The position numbers were made by a program, and so were the translations under genes. The notes below the pieces were generated by a model. The model worked only from the letters and a program-made list of their open reading frames with translations. It was not told the origin of the DNA and did no database searches. Of a stretch of 13,263 bases of DNA, positions 1-7,399 are shown piece after piece (position 1 is the stretch's first letter; each line of letters opens with the position of its first letter). The stretch comes from MGBC108787 sp964591225 (GTDB lineage Bacteria; Bacillota_I; Bacilli_A; RF39; UBA660), in contig CAZQAO010000026.1 of assembly GCA_964591225.1 (NCBI GenBank), forward strand, positions 1 to 13,263, read 5' to 3'.

Positions 1-32
1 CATTATAAATTAAAGACTTTTTATTATAAATT

Positions 33-41
33 TGATACAAT
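33..41 (+). promoter_or_regulatory. candidate extended -10 promoter for murT-gatD
   Basis: TGATACAAT fits the extended -10 form TGnTAnnnT. No good -35 hexamer is visible 16-18 bases upstream. Transcription would begin near base 48, leaving a very short leader before the start at 59. Three other units in this window have a similar extended -10 box, which raises the plausibility. The surroundings are very AT-rich, so a chance match is possible. Confidence 0.35.
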
Positions 42-58
42 ATTATTGGTGATTTGAG

Positions 59-1402
59 ATGTACATGATGTTACAGATTATAGTAAATAAATTAATCAGT
101 TTTGGATGTAAGATAATGAAAAAAAATGGTACTGTCCTACCAGGTACATTCTCATATAACATGCGCCAAAATATATTAGAAAAAATAAAATATCCAAAAT
201 ACGTCATTGGCGTAACTGGTTCTAGTGGCAAAGGAACAACTACTAATTTAATTGCTCATATATTAAAAACTAATGGTTACGATGTTGTTTATAATGAATT
301 AGGTTCTAATGGGATTCGGGGAATTACGACAACGATTTTAAATAATTGTACTATTTTTGGAAGATTTAAACATGATATTCTACTCTTAGAATTAGATGAA
401 AAACATTTACATTTAGCTTTTCGCAAAAATAAAATGACTCATTTAGTAATTACGAATATTACGAGAGATCAACCAGCTAGAAATGGAAGTATTGATTTAG
501 TCTACGATGCCATTTTTAATGCCTTAGATGGCTCCACCACATTAATTTTAAATGCCGATGATCCCGGTTTAATGAAAGCTAAATTAAATTATTCGGGAAA
601 TATTATTACTTATGGAATTGAAAAAACTGTTGATAGTTATATGAAAACTAAGGGAGATAATATTGATAATGCTTATTGCCCTAAATGTCATAAAAAATTA
701 ACTTATAAATTTTATCATTATGGTCACTTAGGATCTTATTATTGTAAAAATTGTGATTTTGAAAGAGGAACTCCTAATTTTGTTGGCAAGAATGTCGATT
801 TAAAAAATCAAACGATGAAAATTAATAACACTTCTGTTTCTTTAAATAAAGATATTCTCTATGAAGCTTATTCAACGATTGCAGCCTTTGCTCTTACAAG
901 TACTATAGGTATTAAAAAAGACCAAATTTTATATGCTTTAAATAAAAAAACCATGCCTTTAAAAAGAGGAAATACTTATCATTTAAAAAATAAAGATATC
1001 ACTCTTTTAGAAAGTAAAAATGAAAATGCTTTAAGTTATTATCAATCTTTAAAATATATTATTGATAAAGAAGGAAAAAAATCAGTTGTACTAGGTTTCG
1101 AAAATGTTTCTAGGCGTTATAAATATAATGATATTTCTTGGTTATGGGATGTAGAATTTGAATTATTAAATAATAGTAATATTGATAAAATATTTTGTGT
1201 CGGTCGTTTTAAATATGATGTTGCTAATCGTTTAGTATATGCTAATATTGATCCTCAAAAAATTATTTTAATTGATGAAATAAATGATATTATAAACATA
1301 ATCACTAAAGAAACAAAATATAATATTTATACGATGGTTTGTTTTGATATGACAGCCATTTTAAAACAACAAATTGAGGAGGCTTGGCATGGAAACGATT
1401 AG
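59..1402 (+). CDS. murT: MurT-like Mur ligase (lipid II isoglutaminyl synthase ligase subunit homologue), diverged
   Basis: Canonical MurT, with GatD, amidates the alpha-carboxyl of D-Glu in lipid II at the cytoplasmic membrane face. This 447-aa protein has the family layout. An N-terminal LPG segment lies at residues 27-29. The Mur ligase central domain has a P-loop at 54-60 (GSSGKGT). A Cys4 zinc ribbon is inserted at C207, C210, C229 and C232, and a MurT C-terminal domain carries NDISWLWD at 357-364. Asp358 aligns with the MurT Asp that completes the GatD catalytic triad in S. aureus (D349, from memory). Several ligase motifs differ from canonical MurT. GTNGKTTT is GSSGKGTTT, a GKG form as in FolC. 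NEGAN is ELGSN, RDQxDRxGE is RDQPARNGS, and the KNPAG segment is KNENA. The start at 59 is preferred because GGTGAT (48-53) lies 5 nt upstream; ATGs at 65 and 68 are alternatives. Family membership is firm, but retention of the canonical reaction is doubtful. Confidence 0.85.
   Translation: MYMMLQIIVNKLISFGCKIMKKNGTVLPGTFSYNMRQNILEKIKYPKYVIGVTGSSGKGTTTNLIAHILKTNGYDVVYNELGSNGIRGITTTILNNCTIFGRFKHDILLLELDEKHLHLAFRKNKMTHLVITNITRDQPARNGSIDLVYDAIFNALDGSTTLILNADDPGLMKAKLNYSGNIITYGIEKTVDSYMKTKGDNIDNAYCPKCHKKLTYKFYHYGHLGSYYCKNCDFERGTPNFVGKNVDLKNQTMKINNTSVSLNKDILYEAYSTIAAFALTSTIGIKKDQILYALNKKTMPLKRGNTYHLKNKDITLLESKNENALSYYQSLKYIIDKEGKKSVVLGFENVSRRYKYNDISWLWDVEFELLNNSNIDKIFCVGRFKYDVANRLVYANIDPQKIILIDEINDIINIITKETKYNIYTMVCFDMTAILKQQIEEAWHGND
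1376..1382 (+). promoter_or_regulatory. ribosome binding site deciding the gatD start
   Basis: GAGGAGG lies inside the end of murT, 6 nt before the ATG at 1389. It fixes that ATG as the start of the GatD-like protein and rules out the in-frame TTG at 1374, which overlaps the site itself. Confidence 0.8.
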
Positions 1403-2114
1403 AATTGCCCATTTATATTATGATTTAATGAATTTATATGGTGAAAATGGCAATGTTCGAGTGTTAATTAAACATTTAGAAAATCAACATTTAAAAGTAA
1501 TTACTCATTTTTTAACCATTGATGATGAAATTGATTTTCAAAAGTATGATATTTTTTATATTGGCTGTGGTTCTAAAGAAAACTTTTTACTAGCTTTAAA
1601 TGATTTAAAAAAATATCGGGATGATATTAAAAAAGCTATAGCTAAAAATAAAATCTTTTTAGTAACTGGAAATGCTTTAAATTTATTTGGTAAATATTAT
1701 ATTTCTTTAGATGAAGTAGAATATAAATGTTTAGATTTATTAGATTACGATAGTGAAGAAATAGATTTTCGGATTGTGGGCGAACAAAGAATGCATTTTA
1801 GTCAATTAGAAAATGATTTAATTGGCTTTCAAAATCGTGATAGTGTTTTGAAAAATGTTAATGAACCCCATTTGTTTGAAATTGTGAGTGGTGTCGGTTA
1901 TGCTCCTAAGAGTAATTTTGAAGGAATTCAAACCAATTATTTTTATGGAACTTATTTATTAGGTCCTATTTTAGCCCGTAATCCTCATTTTACTGAATAT
2001 CTAGTCCAAAGAATTTTACAAACTAAAAATTTACCTTATCAACCCGTTAATGATTTATATGAAACTAAAGCTTACCAAGAATATATTAAATACTTAGAAA
2101 TGGAAAATACCTAA
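1389..2114 (+). CDS. gatD: GatD-like class I glutamine amidotransferase lacking the catalytic Cys and His
   Basis: This 241-aa protein is collinear with GatD, the glutaminase subunit that feeds ammonia to MurT. Shared features are an N-terminal LYYDLMNLYGENGN segment, IGCGS at 58-62 (family IGGGS), FGKYY at 100-104 and GTYLLGPIL at 187-195. An Arg at 128 aligns with the substrate-contacting R128 of S. aureus GatD. The nucleophile motif CGGYQxLG reads G-N-A-L-N-L-F-G, with Gly94 in the Cys position. The histidine motif GTYLHGP reads GTYLLGP, with Leu191 in the His position. Both codons were checked in the DNA (GGA at 1668-1670, TTA at 1959-1961). The fold should persist but glutaminase activity should not. 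The start codon overlaps murT by 14 nt, so the two are translationally coupled and probably still form a complex. The frame is intact, so this is a substituted protein and not a decayed gene. A paralogous active pair elsewhere in the genome cannot be excluded. Confidence 0.85.
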   Translation: METIRIAHLYYDLMNLYGENGNVRVLIKHLENQHLKVITHFLTIDDEIDFQKYDIFYIGCGSKENFLLALNDLKKYRDDIKKAIAKNKIFLVTGNALNLFGKYYISLDEVEYKCLDLLDYDSEEIDFRIVGEQRMHFSQLENDLIGFQNRDSVLKNVNEPHLFEIVSGVGYAPKSNFEGIQTNYFYGTYLLGPILARNPHFTEYLVQRILQTKNLPYQPVNDLYETKAYQEYIKYLEMENT

Positions 2115-2115
2115 T

Positions 2116-2147
2116 AAAAAAACTCTAAATTACTAGAGTATTTTTTT
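2116..2147. terminator. bidirectional intrinsic terminator
   Basis: ACTCTA (2122-2127) pairs with TAGAGT (2134-2139) around a 6-nt loop. A T-run follows at 2141-2147 and an A-run precedes at 2116-2121, so the hairpin can stop transcription from both sides. It lies between the convergent gatD-like gene and the 217-aa gene and overlaps the latter's stop codon. Confidence 0.75.
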
Positions 2148-2799
2148 ATAAAGATTTATATTTTAGAATATATTGTTCTGAATTTTTTTCAATCTCTATT
2201 TTTTCAATAGAATTTTCATTTTCTGTGACAGTAATTTCTAATTCTTTTTCATCTTGTAATAAATTATAGTGATAAGTAGTAATTAATTCTTCTTCGGTAA
2301 TTAAAATATCTTTATCATTGACACTTTTAAGTAGATCAACTACATAATGTAAATCTAATAAAGGCGAATCAATGTTATCGTAAAGATTCGATATTTCTTC
2401 TTCGTGATCTATAAATAATTGATAAACTTTTTGACTTTCAATTTTATATTTAATAACACCAGTTTGATCCATCTTGTAACCGATTATTAAATCCCCTACT
2501 TTTTGGCCTTCAAATTGAATAGTATCTTTAGTATTTATAATTTGATAAGAAAACTCATAATCTTCGGCCATTAAATGTTCAAATTTATCAAAGTAACTTA
2601 ATGAGTTTAAATCTTCTTCAGTTGGTTCTTCTTCTTTTTCTTCGGTAGTAGTATTAGTATTATCAGATTCTTTACTATTTTCTTTGCTAAACATATTTAC
2701 GATAGCGACAAAACCAAATAAAACCGCTAAGACAATTACCCAAATAGCTAGTACCATTAAAGCATGACTTCTTTTATTTTTACCATTATTTTTATCCAT
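2146..2799 (-). CDS. membrane-anchored protein of unknown function (217 aa)
   Basis: I do not recognise a family. From the ATG at 2799 the protein has a short basic cytoplasmic head, one hydrophobic segment at residues about 13-36, and an acidic low-complexity linker at about 38-65 rich in Glu, Asn and Thr. A charged, beta-rich domain follows, ending at residue 217. The predicted topology is N-in with the C-terminal domain outside; there is no lipobox. A longer reading from a GTG at 2808 overlaps the fmt stop, but GGGTGAT just upstream of the ATG is a better ribosome site, so I chose the ATG. The gene follows fmt with a 5-nt gap and no terminator, so it is the last gene of the priA-fmt unit. 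Its charged composition suits an extracytoplasmic protein. Orphan status is likely but unproven. Confidence 0.7.
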   Translation of the reverse strand: MDKNNGKNKRSHALMVLAIWVIVLAVLFGFVAIVNMFSKENSKESDNTNTTTEEKEEEPTEEDLNSLSYFDKFEHLMAEDYEFSYQIINTKDTIQFEGQKVGDLIIGYKMDQTGVIKYKIESQKVYQLFIDHEEEISNLYDNIDSPLLDLHYVVDLLKSVNDKDILITEEELITTYHYNLLQDEKELEITVTENENSIEKIEIEKNSEQYILKYKSL

Positions 2800-2804
2800 A
2801 AAAA

Positions 2805-3740
2805 TCACCCATTTATTTTTTTGTGTAACAATTCTTCTTTATTTACGCCATTTAAATAATCGGCAATAGACATTTCTTTTTTGCCAAAAGGCTTGACTCT
2901 ATTTAAATAAATTATACCATCTTTACAAGAAATACCCAAACTTTTTTTAGTTACTTCCACAATTTCACTAGAATTATTGACATCTTGGGGGTCAAATGTA
3001 GCGGCACATACTTTCATTTCTTCACCATCTAATTTAAAGTTGGCTAAAGGATTAGGATTTAAACCCCTGATTTGATTAATAATTGCTGTACCATTACGGG
3101 TAAAATCAATAATTTCATCTTCTCTTTTGATATTATAAGCATAGGTAGCATCTTCTTCGTTTTGCTTAATCCGGTCATTAGTACCAGCTATAATACTCGG
3201 AAGAACTTCCATTAGTAAGCGAGAACCCAACTTAGATAATTTCGTTTGTAAAGTACCCATAGTGTCATCCCTACTTATAGGGCATTCTGCTTCTTTGATA
3301 ATATCTCCCGTATCCATTTTTTCATCCATATACATAATCGTAATACCACTTTTTTCTTCGCCATTTATTATACTCCAATGAATAGGTGCTCCACCTCGAT
3401 ATTTTGGTAACAAAGAAGCATGAACATTAATACATCCTAACCGCGGATAATCTAAAATGGCTTTCGGAATGATTTGACCATAAGCACATGTAATAATAAT
3501 ATCGGGTTTACTTTGCAAAATAGGATCATAATCCGTTTTAATATGATTGGGTTGAAAAACGGTAATGTTATGTTTTAAAGCCATTTTTTTCACGGGAGAA
3601 GGAGTTAAAATTTGTTTTCTACCCACACATTTATCCGGTTGAGTTACGACTAATACAACATTGGTATTAATAATTAATTGTTGTAAAATGCTAGTAGCAA
3701 ACTCGGGAGTACCCATAAAAACTACTCTTAGATTTTTCAT
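2805..3740 (-). CDS. fmt: methionyl-tRNA formyltransferase
   Basis: Fmt transfers a formyl group from 10-formyl-tetrahydrofolate to Met-tRNA(fMet) in the cytosol, marking it for translation initiation. The 311-aa length is normal for the family. The N-terminal Rossmann domain opens with RVVFMGTPEFA at residues 5-15. The formyl-transfer core is NVHASLLPKYRGGAPI at 105-120, and MDTGD follows at 142-146. Asn105, His107 and Asp143 match the catalytic Asn, His and Asp. The C-terminal tRNA-binding domain starts near residue 205 and includes RGLNPNP. The gene follows priA with a 27-nt gap. AGAGATGAT upstream of the ATG serves as ribosome site. A fmt-priA neighbourhood is common in Firmicutes. Nothing unusual is seen. 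Confidence 0.96.
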   Translation of the reverse strand: MKNLRVVFMGTPEFATSILQQLIINTNVVLVVTQPDKCVGRKQILTPSPVKKMALKHNITVFQPNHIKTDYDPILQSKPDIIITCAYGQIIPKAILDYPRLGCINVHASLLPKYRGGAPIHWSIINGEEKSGITIMYMDEKMDTGDIIKEAECPISRDDTMGTLQTKLSKLGSRLLMEVLPSIIAGTNDRIKQNEEDATYAYNIKREDEIIDFTRNGTAIINQIRGLNPNPLANFKLDGEEMKVCAATFDPQDVNNSSEIVEVTKKSLGISCKDGIIYLNRVKPFGKKEMSIADYLNGVNKEELLHKKING

Positions 3741-3767
3741 GCAATCATCTCTTTCTATTATACAATA

Positions 3768-5951
3768 TTAAATGCGCACTGGATTTAAATCTATATCTAG
3801 ATGAACTTTAGTATTTAAGTGATAAATCGCATCTAATTCTTTTAAAGTAGGAATTAAATTATCATCAAAACGATACTTAATAATAATTTGAAACCGATAC
3901 GTATTATTTACTTTAAATATATGAGCTGTTGTCGGTCCTAAAATAATTGTTTTACTATTTAAATGACTACGTAAGTAATTAGCTGTCTTTTGAGCTTCTT
4001 CACTACATAGTTCATAATCTTTACTGATAATTTTAATACTTACTAAATAATAATAAGGCGGATATTTTAATTTTTTACGAATATTCATTTCATAGTTATA
4101 AAATTTTTGATAATCTTGTTCCGCTACACAATTTAAAATATAATTCGTCGGATTAAAGGTTTGAATGACCACTGTTCCTACGGTTTTACTACGCCCTGCT
4201 CGTCCGGCGGCTTGATATAATAAATCAAAAGTTCTTTCGCCACTGCGAAAATCGGGGACATTTAAACTAGTATCCGCATTAATAATTCCTACTAAAGATA
4301 CATCGGGAAAATCTAGACCTTTACTAATCATTTGCGTTCCTAGTAAGATATCGTATTCGTGATTTTTAAACTTTTCAATGATTTTTTTATGACTATTTTT
4401 ATTTCTAGTAGTATCGGCATCCATTCTAACTACTCTTAAATCGGGATACATATTTTTAATTTCGGCTTCGAGCTTTTCAGTACCATAACCTAAAAAATCT
4501 AGTTCTTGATGACAATTGGGACAATTATCTTTTTTAAAAGTAGTATAACCACAATAATGACAACGTAAATTATTTTTAGTTTTATGATAAGTTAGAGTAA
4601 TATCACAATGAGGACATTTATATGTATAACCACAACTAGCACAACTGATTGTAGTCGAATAACCGCGGCGATTTAAAAGTAAGATAATTTGTTCTCCTCT
4701 ACTAATAGCACTTTCTATTTCAATTTGTAATCGTTCACTTAATAAATAATTACCTTTTTTAATTTCACTAGCCATATCAATAATACAACAATTAGGTAGA
4801 GGTGACTGATTCACGCGGTGATTTAATGTTAATAAATGATAGATATTTTTTTGGGCACGAGCCATTTTTTCTAAAGTAGGAGTAGCACTTCCTAATAAAA
4901 GAGGAATATTGTTATATTGAGCTCGAAATTCAGCGACATCAATCGTATTATATTTAGGGGAATTTTCTTGTTTATAAGATTCAGAATGTTCTTCATCGAT
5001 AATAATTATTCCTAAATCTTTTAAAGGAGCAAAGATAGCACTGCGGGCTCCAATAACAATTTTGACTTCTCCTCTAACAATTTTGCGCCATTCATCATAT
5101 TTTTCACCATCTGATAAACCACTATGTAAAATAGCAATTAAACTACCAAAACGACTAGTAAAATGACGTACAAATTGGGGCGTTAAACTAATTTCCGGAA
5201 CTAGAACTAAAGCCGTCTTGCCCCTTGCTAAAACTTCAGCAATAATTTGCATATATACTTCGGTTTTACCACTACCCGTAACTCCATGTAATAAATATTT
5301 TTGATGCGTATCTAAATGCGCTATAATCTCATCATAAACTTTTTGTTGTTCTTCATTTAATTCTTTTTTAGTTTCTTTTTCTAAATCTTCATTAGTTAAA
5401 CGATATACTTCTTCTTTACTTTCTAAAATGATGCCATTTTTCAAAAGCGTTTTGGTAGCTGAAACTGAAATAGCATTAGCTTCTTTTTTTTCTACTACTT
5501 CTTCGGTTTCTATTAAAGAGATAATTTCTTTTTGGGTGGCATTTTTACATAATAAAAGGGCTTCGTTAGCAGAAACATTTAATTTTAAATAAGTTTGATA
5601 TTTCTTAGCTATATTAGTTTTACTAGAAGCTTTTAAAGCTTTAGGAAGCATCGTTTGATAAGCACTAGCTAAAGAACAAAGAGTACTTTCTTTAATAAAA
5701 TTACCTATTGCCATTAATTCTTCGGTTAAAATAACTTCATCATCAACTACGGAATTTATATCTAAAACTTGTAAGTCTTCTGCTACCGTATCTTTTATTT
5801 TTAAAATAAAGCCTTCTAAAGTTTGTTTGCCAAAAGGAATATTTACACGTTTACCAATAGCGATTTGACTACATAAATGTTTAGGAACATGATAAGTATA
5901 ATTTTCTAATACTTGTTTGGTTTTTAATTCCACTAAACATTCGACGTACAT
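3768..5951 (-). CDS. priA: primosomal protein N' (replication restart helicase PriA)
   Basis: PriA recognises stalled or repaired replication forks and reloads the replicative helicase through the primosome. The 727-aa length is close to the E. coli protein. The N-terminal 3'-end/DNA-binding domain covers about 1-105, followed by a linker and winged-helix region. Helicase motifs are Walker A GVTGSGKT at 223-230, DEEH at 319-322, GSATPT at 354-359, and the late motifs GTQMISKGLDFP and QAAGRAGR. Eight cysteines at 437, 440, 446, 449, 464, 467, 477 and 480 form the two-zinc insert. All signature residues appear intact. GGTGGTGAT before the ATG is a strong ribosome site. It heads the priA-fmt-217-aa unit and is read from an extended -10 promoter just upstream. 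Confidence 0.97.
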   Translation of the reverse strand: MYVECLVELKTKQVLENYTYHVPKHLCSQIAIGKRVNIPFGKQTLEGFILKIKDTVAEDLQVLDINSVVDDEVILTEELMAIGNFIKESTLCSLASAYQTMLPKALKASSKTNIAKKYQTYLKLNVSANEALLLCKNATQKEIISLIETEEVVEKKEANAISVSATKTLLKNGIILESKEEVYRLTNEDLEKETKKELNEEQQKVYDEIIAHLDTHQKYLLHGVTGSGKTEVYMQIIAEVLARGKTALVLVPEISLTPQFVRHFTSRFGSLIAILHSGLSDGEKYDEWRKIVRGEVKIVIGARSAIFAPLKDLGIIIIDEEHSESYKQENSPKYNTIDVAEFRAQYNNIPLLLGSATPTLEKMARAQKNIYHLLTLNHRVNQSPLPNCCIIDMASEIKKGNYLLSERLQIEIESAISRGEQIILLLNRRGYSTTISCASCGYTYKCPHCDITLTYHKTKNNLRCHYCGYTTFKKDNCPNCHQELDFLGYGTEKLEAEIKNMYPDLRVVRMDADTTRNKNSHKKIIEKFKNHEYDILLGTQMISKGLDFPDVSLVGIINADTSLNVPDFRSGERTFDLLYQAAGRAGRSKTVGTVVIQTFNPTNYILNCVAEQDYQKFYNYEMNIRKKLKYPPYYYLVSIKIISKDYELCSEEAQKTANYLRSHLNSKTIILGPTTAHIFKVNNTYRFQIIIKYRFDDNLIPTLKELDAIYHLNTKVHLDIDLNPVRI

Positions 5952-5972
5952 AAAATCACCACCATTTATTTA

Positions 5973-5981
5973 ATTATAACA
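5973..5981 (-). promoter_or_regulatory. extended -10 promoter for priA-fmt
   Basis: Read on the minus strand this is TGTTATAAT, a perfect extended -10 box, 21 bases before the priA ATG. No -35 of quality is seen. It sits directly after the terminator hairpin of the upstream unit, where a new transcription unit should begin. Confidence 0.65.
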
Positions 5982-5984
5982 TGT

Positions 5985-6024
5985 AATTTAAAAATAACTA
6001 GATTACGATTGTAAATAATCTAGT
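5985..6024 (-). terminator. intrinsic terminator of the sortase-glycosylase unit
   Basis: A perfect 9-bp stem pairs 5997-6005 (ACTAGATTA) with 6016-6024 around a 10-nt loop. On the minus strand it is followed by TTATTTTTAAATT. The glycosylase stop codon (6003-6005) lies within the stem. On the plus strand a T-run also follows, but no plus-strand gene reads into it. Confidence 0.7.
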
Positions 6025-6488
6025 ATTTTTTGATAATGATCTCTTAAATCTTCTAAAGAATAAGCACAATTAGCAGGTGAAGTACTCGGTAAGTTTATTT
6101 CCGGTATGGCTATTTGGTCGTGAAAATATTTTTGATAATAAAAATGGGCTTTTTGGCCCGTAGTAAATATAACTTTAATATTAGTTTTAGCAAGCAAACT
6201 CGGTATATCATTAACGGTTTCATTTTTGATACTTTGATCACTTGAACCATTTATTTCACAACTAGCTAAAACATCCCATAAAGCAATATGATGTTTTAAT
6301 AAAAAAGCTTTTCTATCCGTAATTTTTTCTTGAAATATTAGTTCTAAAACTCGCCAAAAGCGATTTTGCGGATGACCATAATAAAAGTGGACTTGTCTAG
6401 AATACTTACTAGGCATCGTTCCTAAAATCAAAATTTGGGCCTCAGAATCATATATTGGTTCTAATTCATGTTTGACTAAATTACCCAT
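6003..6488 (-). CDS. hypoxanthine/deoxyinosine DNA glycosylase (UDG superfamily, family 6-like)
   Basis: This 161-aa protein belongs to the uracil-DNA glycosylase superfamily branch that removes hypoxanthine, the deamination product of adenine, from DNA to start base excision repair. Key motifs are LGTMPSKYS at 22-30, HPQNRFWRVL at 39-48, ALWDVLASCEINGSSD at 69-84, SIKN at 86-89 and LPSTSPAN at 133-140. Asn42 in HPQNRFW is the probable counterpart of the catalytic Asn described for the Methanosarcina enzyme. The sequence is compact and lacks the family 1 and family 2 (Mug) signatures, so deoxyinosine glycosylase is preferred over Mug. The ATG is 5 nt after the sortase stop and has no clear Shine-Dalgarno site, so it is probably translated by reinitiation. 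It ends inside the terminator hairpin. Confidence 0.9.
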   Translation of the reverse strand: MGNLVKHELEPIYDSEAQILILGTMPSKYSRQVHFYYGHPQNRFWRVLELIFQEKITDRKAFLLKHHIALWDVLASCEINGSSDQSIKNETVNDIPSLLAKTNIKVIFTTGQKAHFYYQKYFHDQIAIPEINLPSTSPANCAYSLEDLRDHYQKILDYLQS

Positions 6489-6493
6489 GATAT

Positions 6494-7378
6494 TTAAGCC
6501 GCCGCTTGTTTGATTAGTTTGGCATGTAACACGACTTTAATTTCATCATTATAACAAGTAGACAACGTTAATATCTTATCACTAGTATTAACATCGGCAT
6601 TAAAATCAAAAGCACTTCTACTAACAATGGTATCAATAAATTTTTGATGGCTTTCTTCCGTACCAAATTGACTAGTTAAATAATAAGTTTCTGTTGGTAT
6701 TTTATAAACGGAGAATACTTGCCATAAAGTTTTTTTCGTCGGTGTATTTAAATGGATAACATAATTATCGGTATCTGTATACCAACTATTTTCCAAAATA
6801 TTTTTTAATGAACCAAAAATAGTTTTATTTTGACGACCATGGCCATAAATAATGGTATTATGATCAAAATCATTAGGATTGTTCCGATAATCCATGAAAA
6901 CCCAACCGCCCCCATTACTATTCTTACTAAAAGCATGGGTTAAATAAAAATCATTATCTTTCGCTTGGACGACAGGATAATTAATGTTAGTGCCATTAAC
7001 TTTAATAAAAGCTACTGTATCACTATTCTTTTTTAACATTTCGGTAAAATCGACATCAATCAAAGGAAGTTCAATATATTTCCAATAATCACTCGATTTA
7101 TCTTCCCCACTAGGAGCATTGACTATCTCTTCGTTTTCGGTATTAACTGGTACTTCTTCAACCTCGATTGTATTTTCAATATCTTTAATTTCCGAATCAA
7201 TGGCTTTATTATCTTTCACCCATAATAATATTTCAATAACTCCAAAACTAGTTCCTAAAATACTTATTATAGCAATCACAACCCAAACCCATAATTTTAA
7301 TTTTCTTTTCGGTTTTGAAGATTTATTAGTTTTTGTTGGTTTAGCTATCTTTTGTTCTTCTAACTTCTTTTTATCCAT
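6494..7378 (-). CDS. class B-like sortase with Lys in the catalytic Arg position
   Basis: Sortases are membrane-anchored transpeptidases that cut a C-terminal sorting signal and join surface proteins to peptidoglycan or build pili. This 294-aa protein has a basic N-terminus, one membrane segment at about 29-53, an acidic spacer to about 95, and a sortase domain from about 99. His180 lies in NTIIYGHG and Cys275 in TLSTC, as in class B and related Firmicutes sortases. The third catalytic residue, normally Arg in the strand after the Cys, is Lys281 (DEIKVVLHAKL; codon AAA, 6536-6538). I chose the ATG at 7378 because AAGTGAT precedes it. A longer frame from 7438 has no ribosome site and would place the promoter inside the gene. 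No LPxTG- or NPxTN-type substrate is encoded in the window. It has its own promoter and is probably cotranscribed with the glycosylase gene. Confidence 0.88.
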   Translation of the reverse strand: MDKKKLEEQKIAKPTKTNKSSKPKRKLKLWVWVVIAIISILGTSFGVIEILLWVKDNKAIDSEIKDIENTIEVEEVPVNTENEEIVNAPSGEDKSSDYWKYIELPLIDVDFTEMLKKNSDTVAFIKVNGTNINYPVVQAKDNDFYLTHAFSKNSNGGGWVFMDYRNNPNDFDHNTIIYGHGRQNKTIFGSLKNILENSWYTDTDNYVIHLNTPTKKTLWQVFSVYKIPTETYYLTSQFGTEESHQKFIDTIVSRSAFDFNADVNTSDKILTLSTCYNDEIKVVLHAKLIKQAAA

Positions 7379-7399
7379 AAAAATCACTTCACTTCCCAT

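Noticed and set aside
43..231. Minus-strand open frame opposite the start of murT
   Set aside because: It lies antisense to the murT N-terminus, which has clear MurT motifs, and has no ribosome site or family match.
1389..2114. GatD-like gene as a pseudogene
   Set aside because: The frame is full length, overlaps murT with a strong ribosome site, and keeps many family residues, so directed loss of the active site is more likely than decay.
3757..3762. TATAAT on the minus strand between priA and fmt as an internal promoter
   Set aside because: No -35 and no TG extension with the right spacing; in a 27-nt AT-rich gap a chance match is likely.
6003..6488. Mug or family 1 uracil-DNA glycosylase
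   Set aside because: The HPQNRFW, SCEINGSSD and LPSTSPAN motifs fit the hypoxanthine-DNA glycosylase branch and not the active-site motifs of those families.
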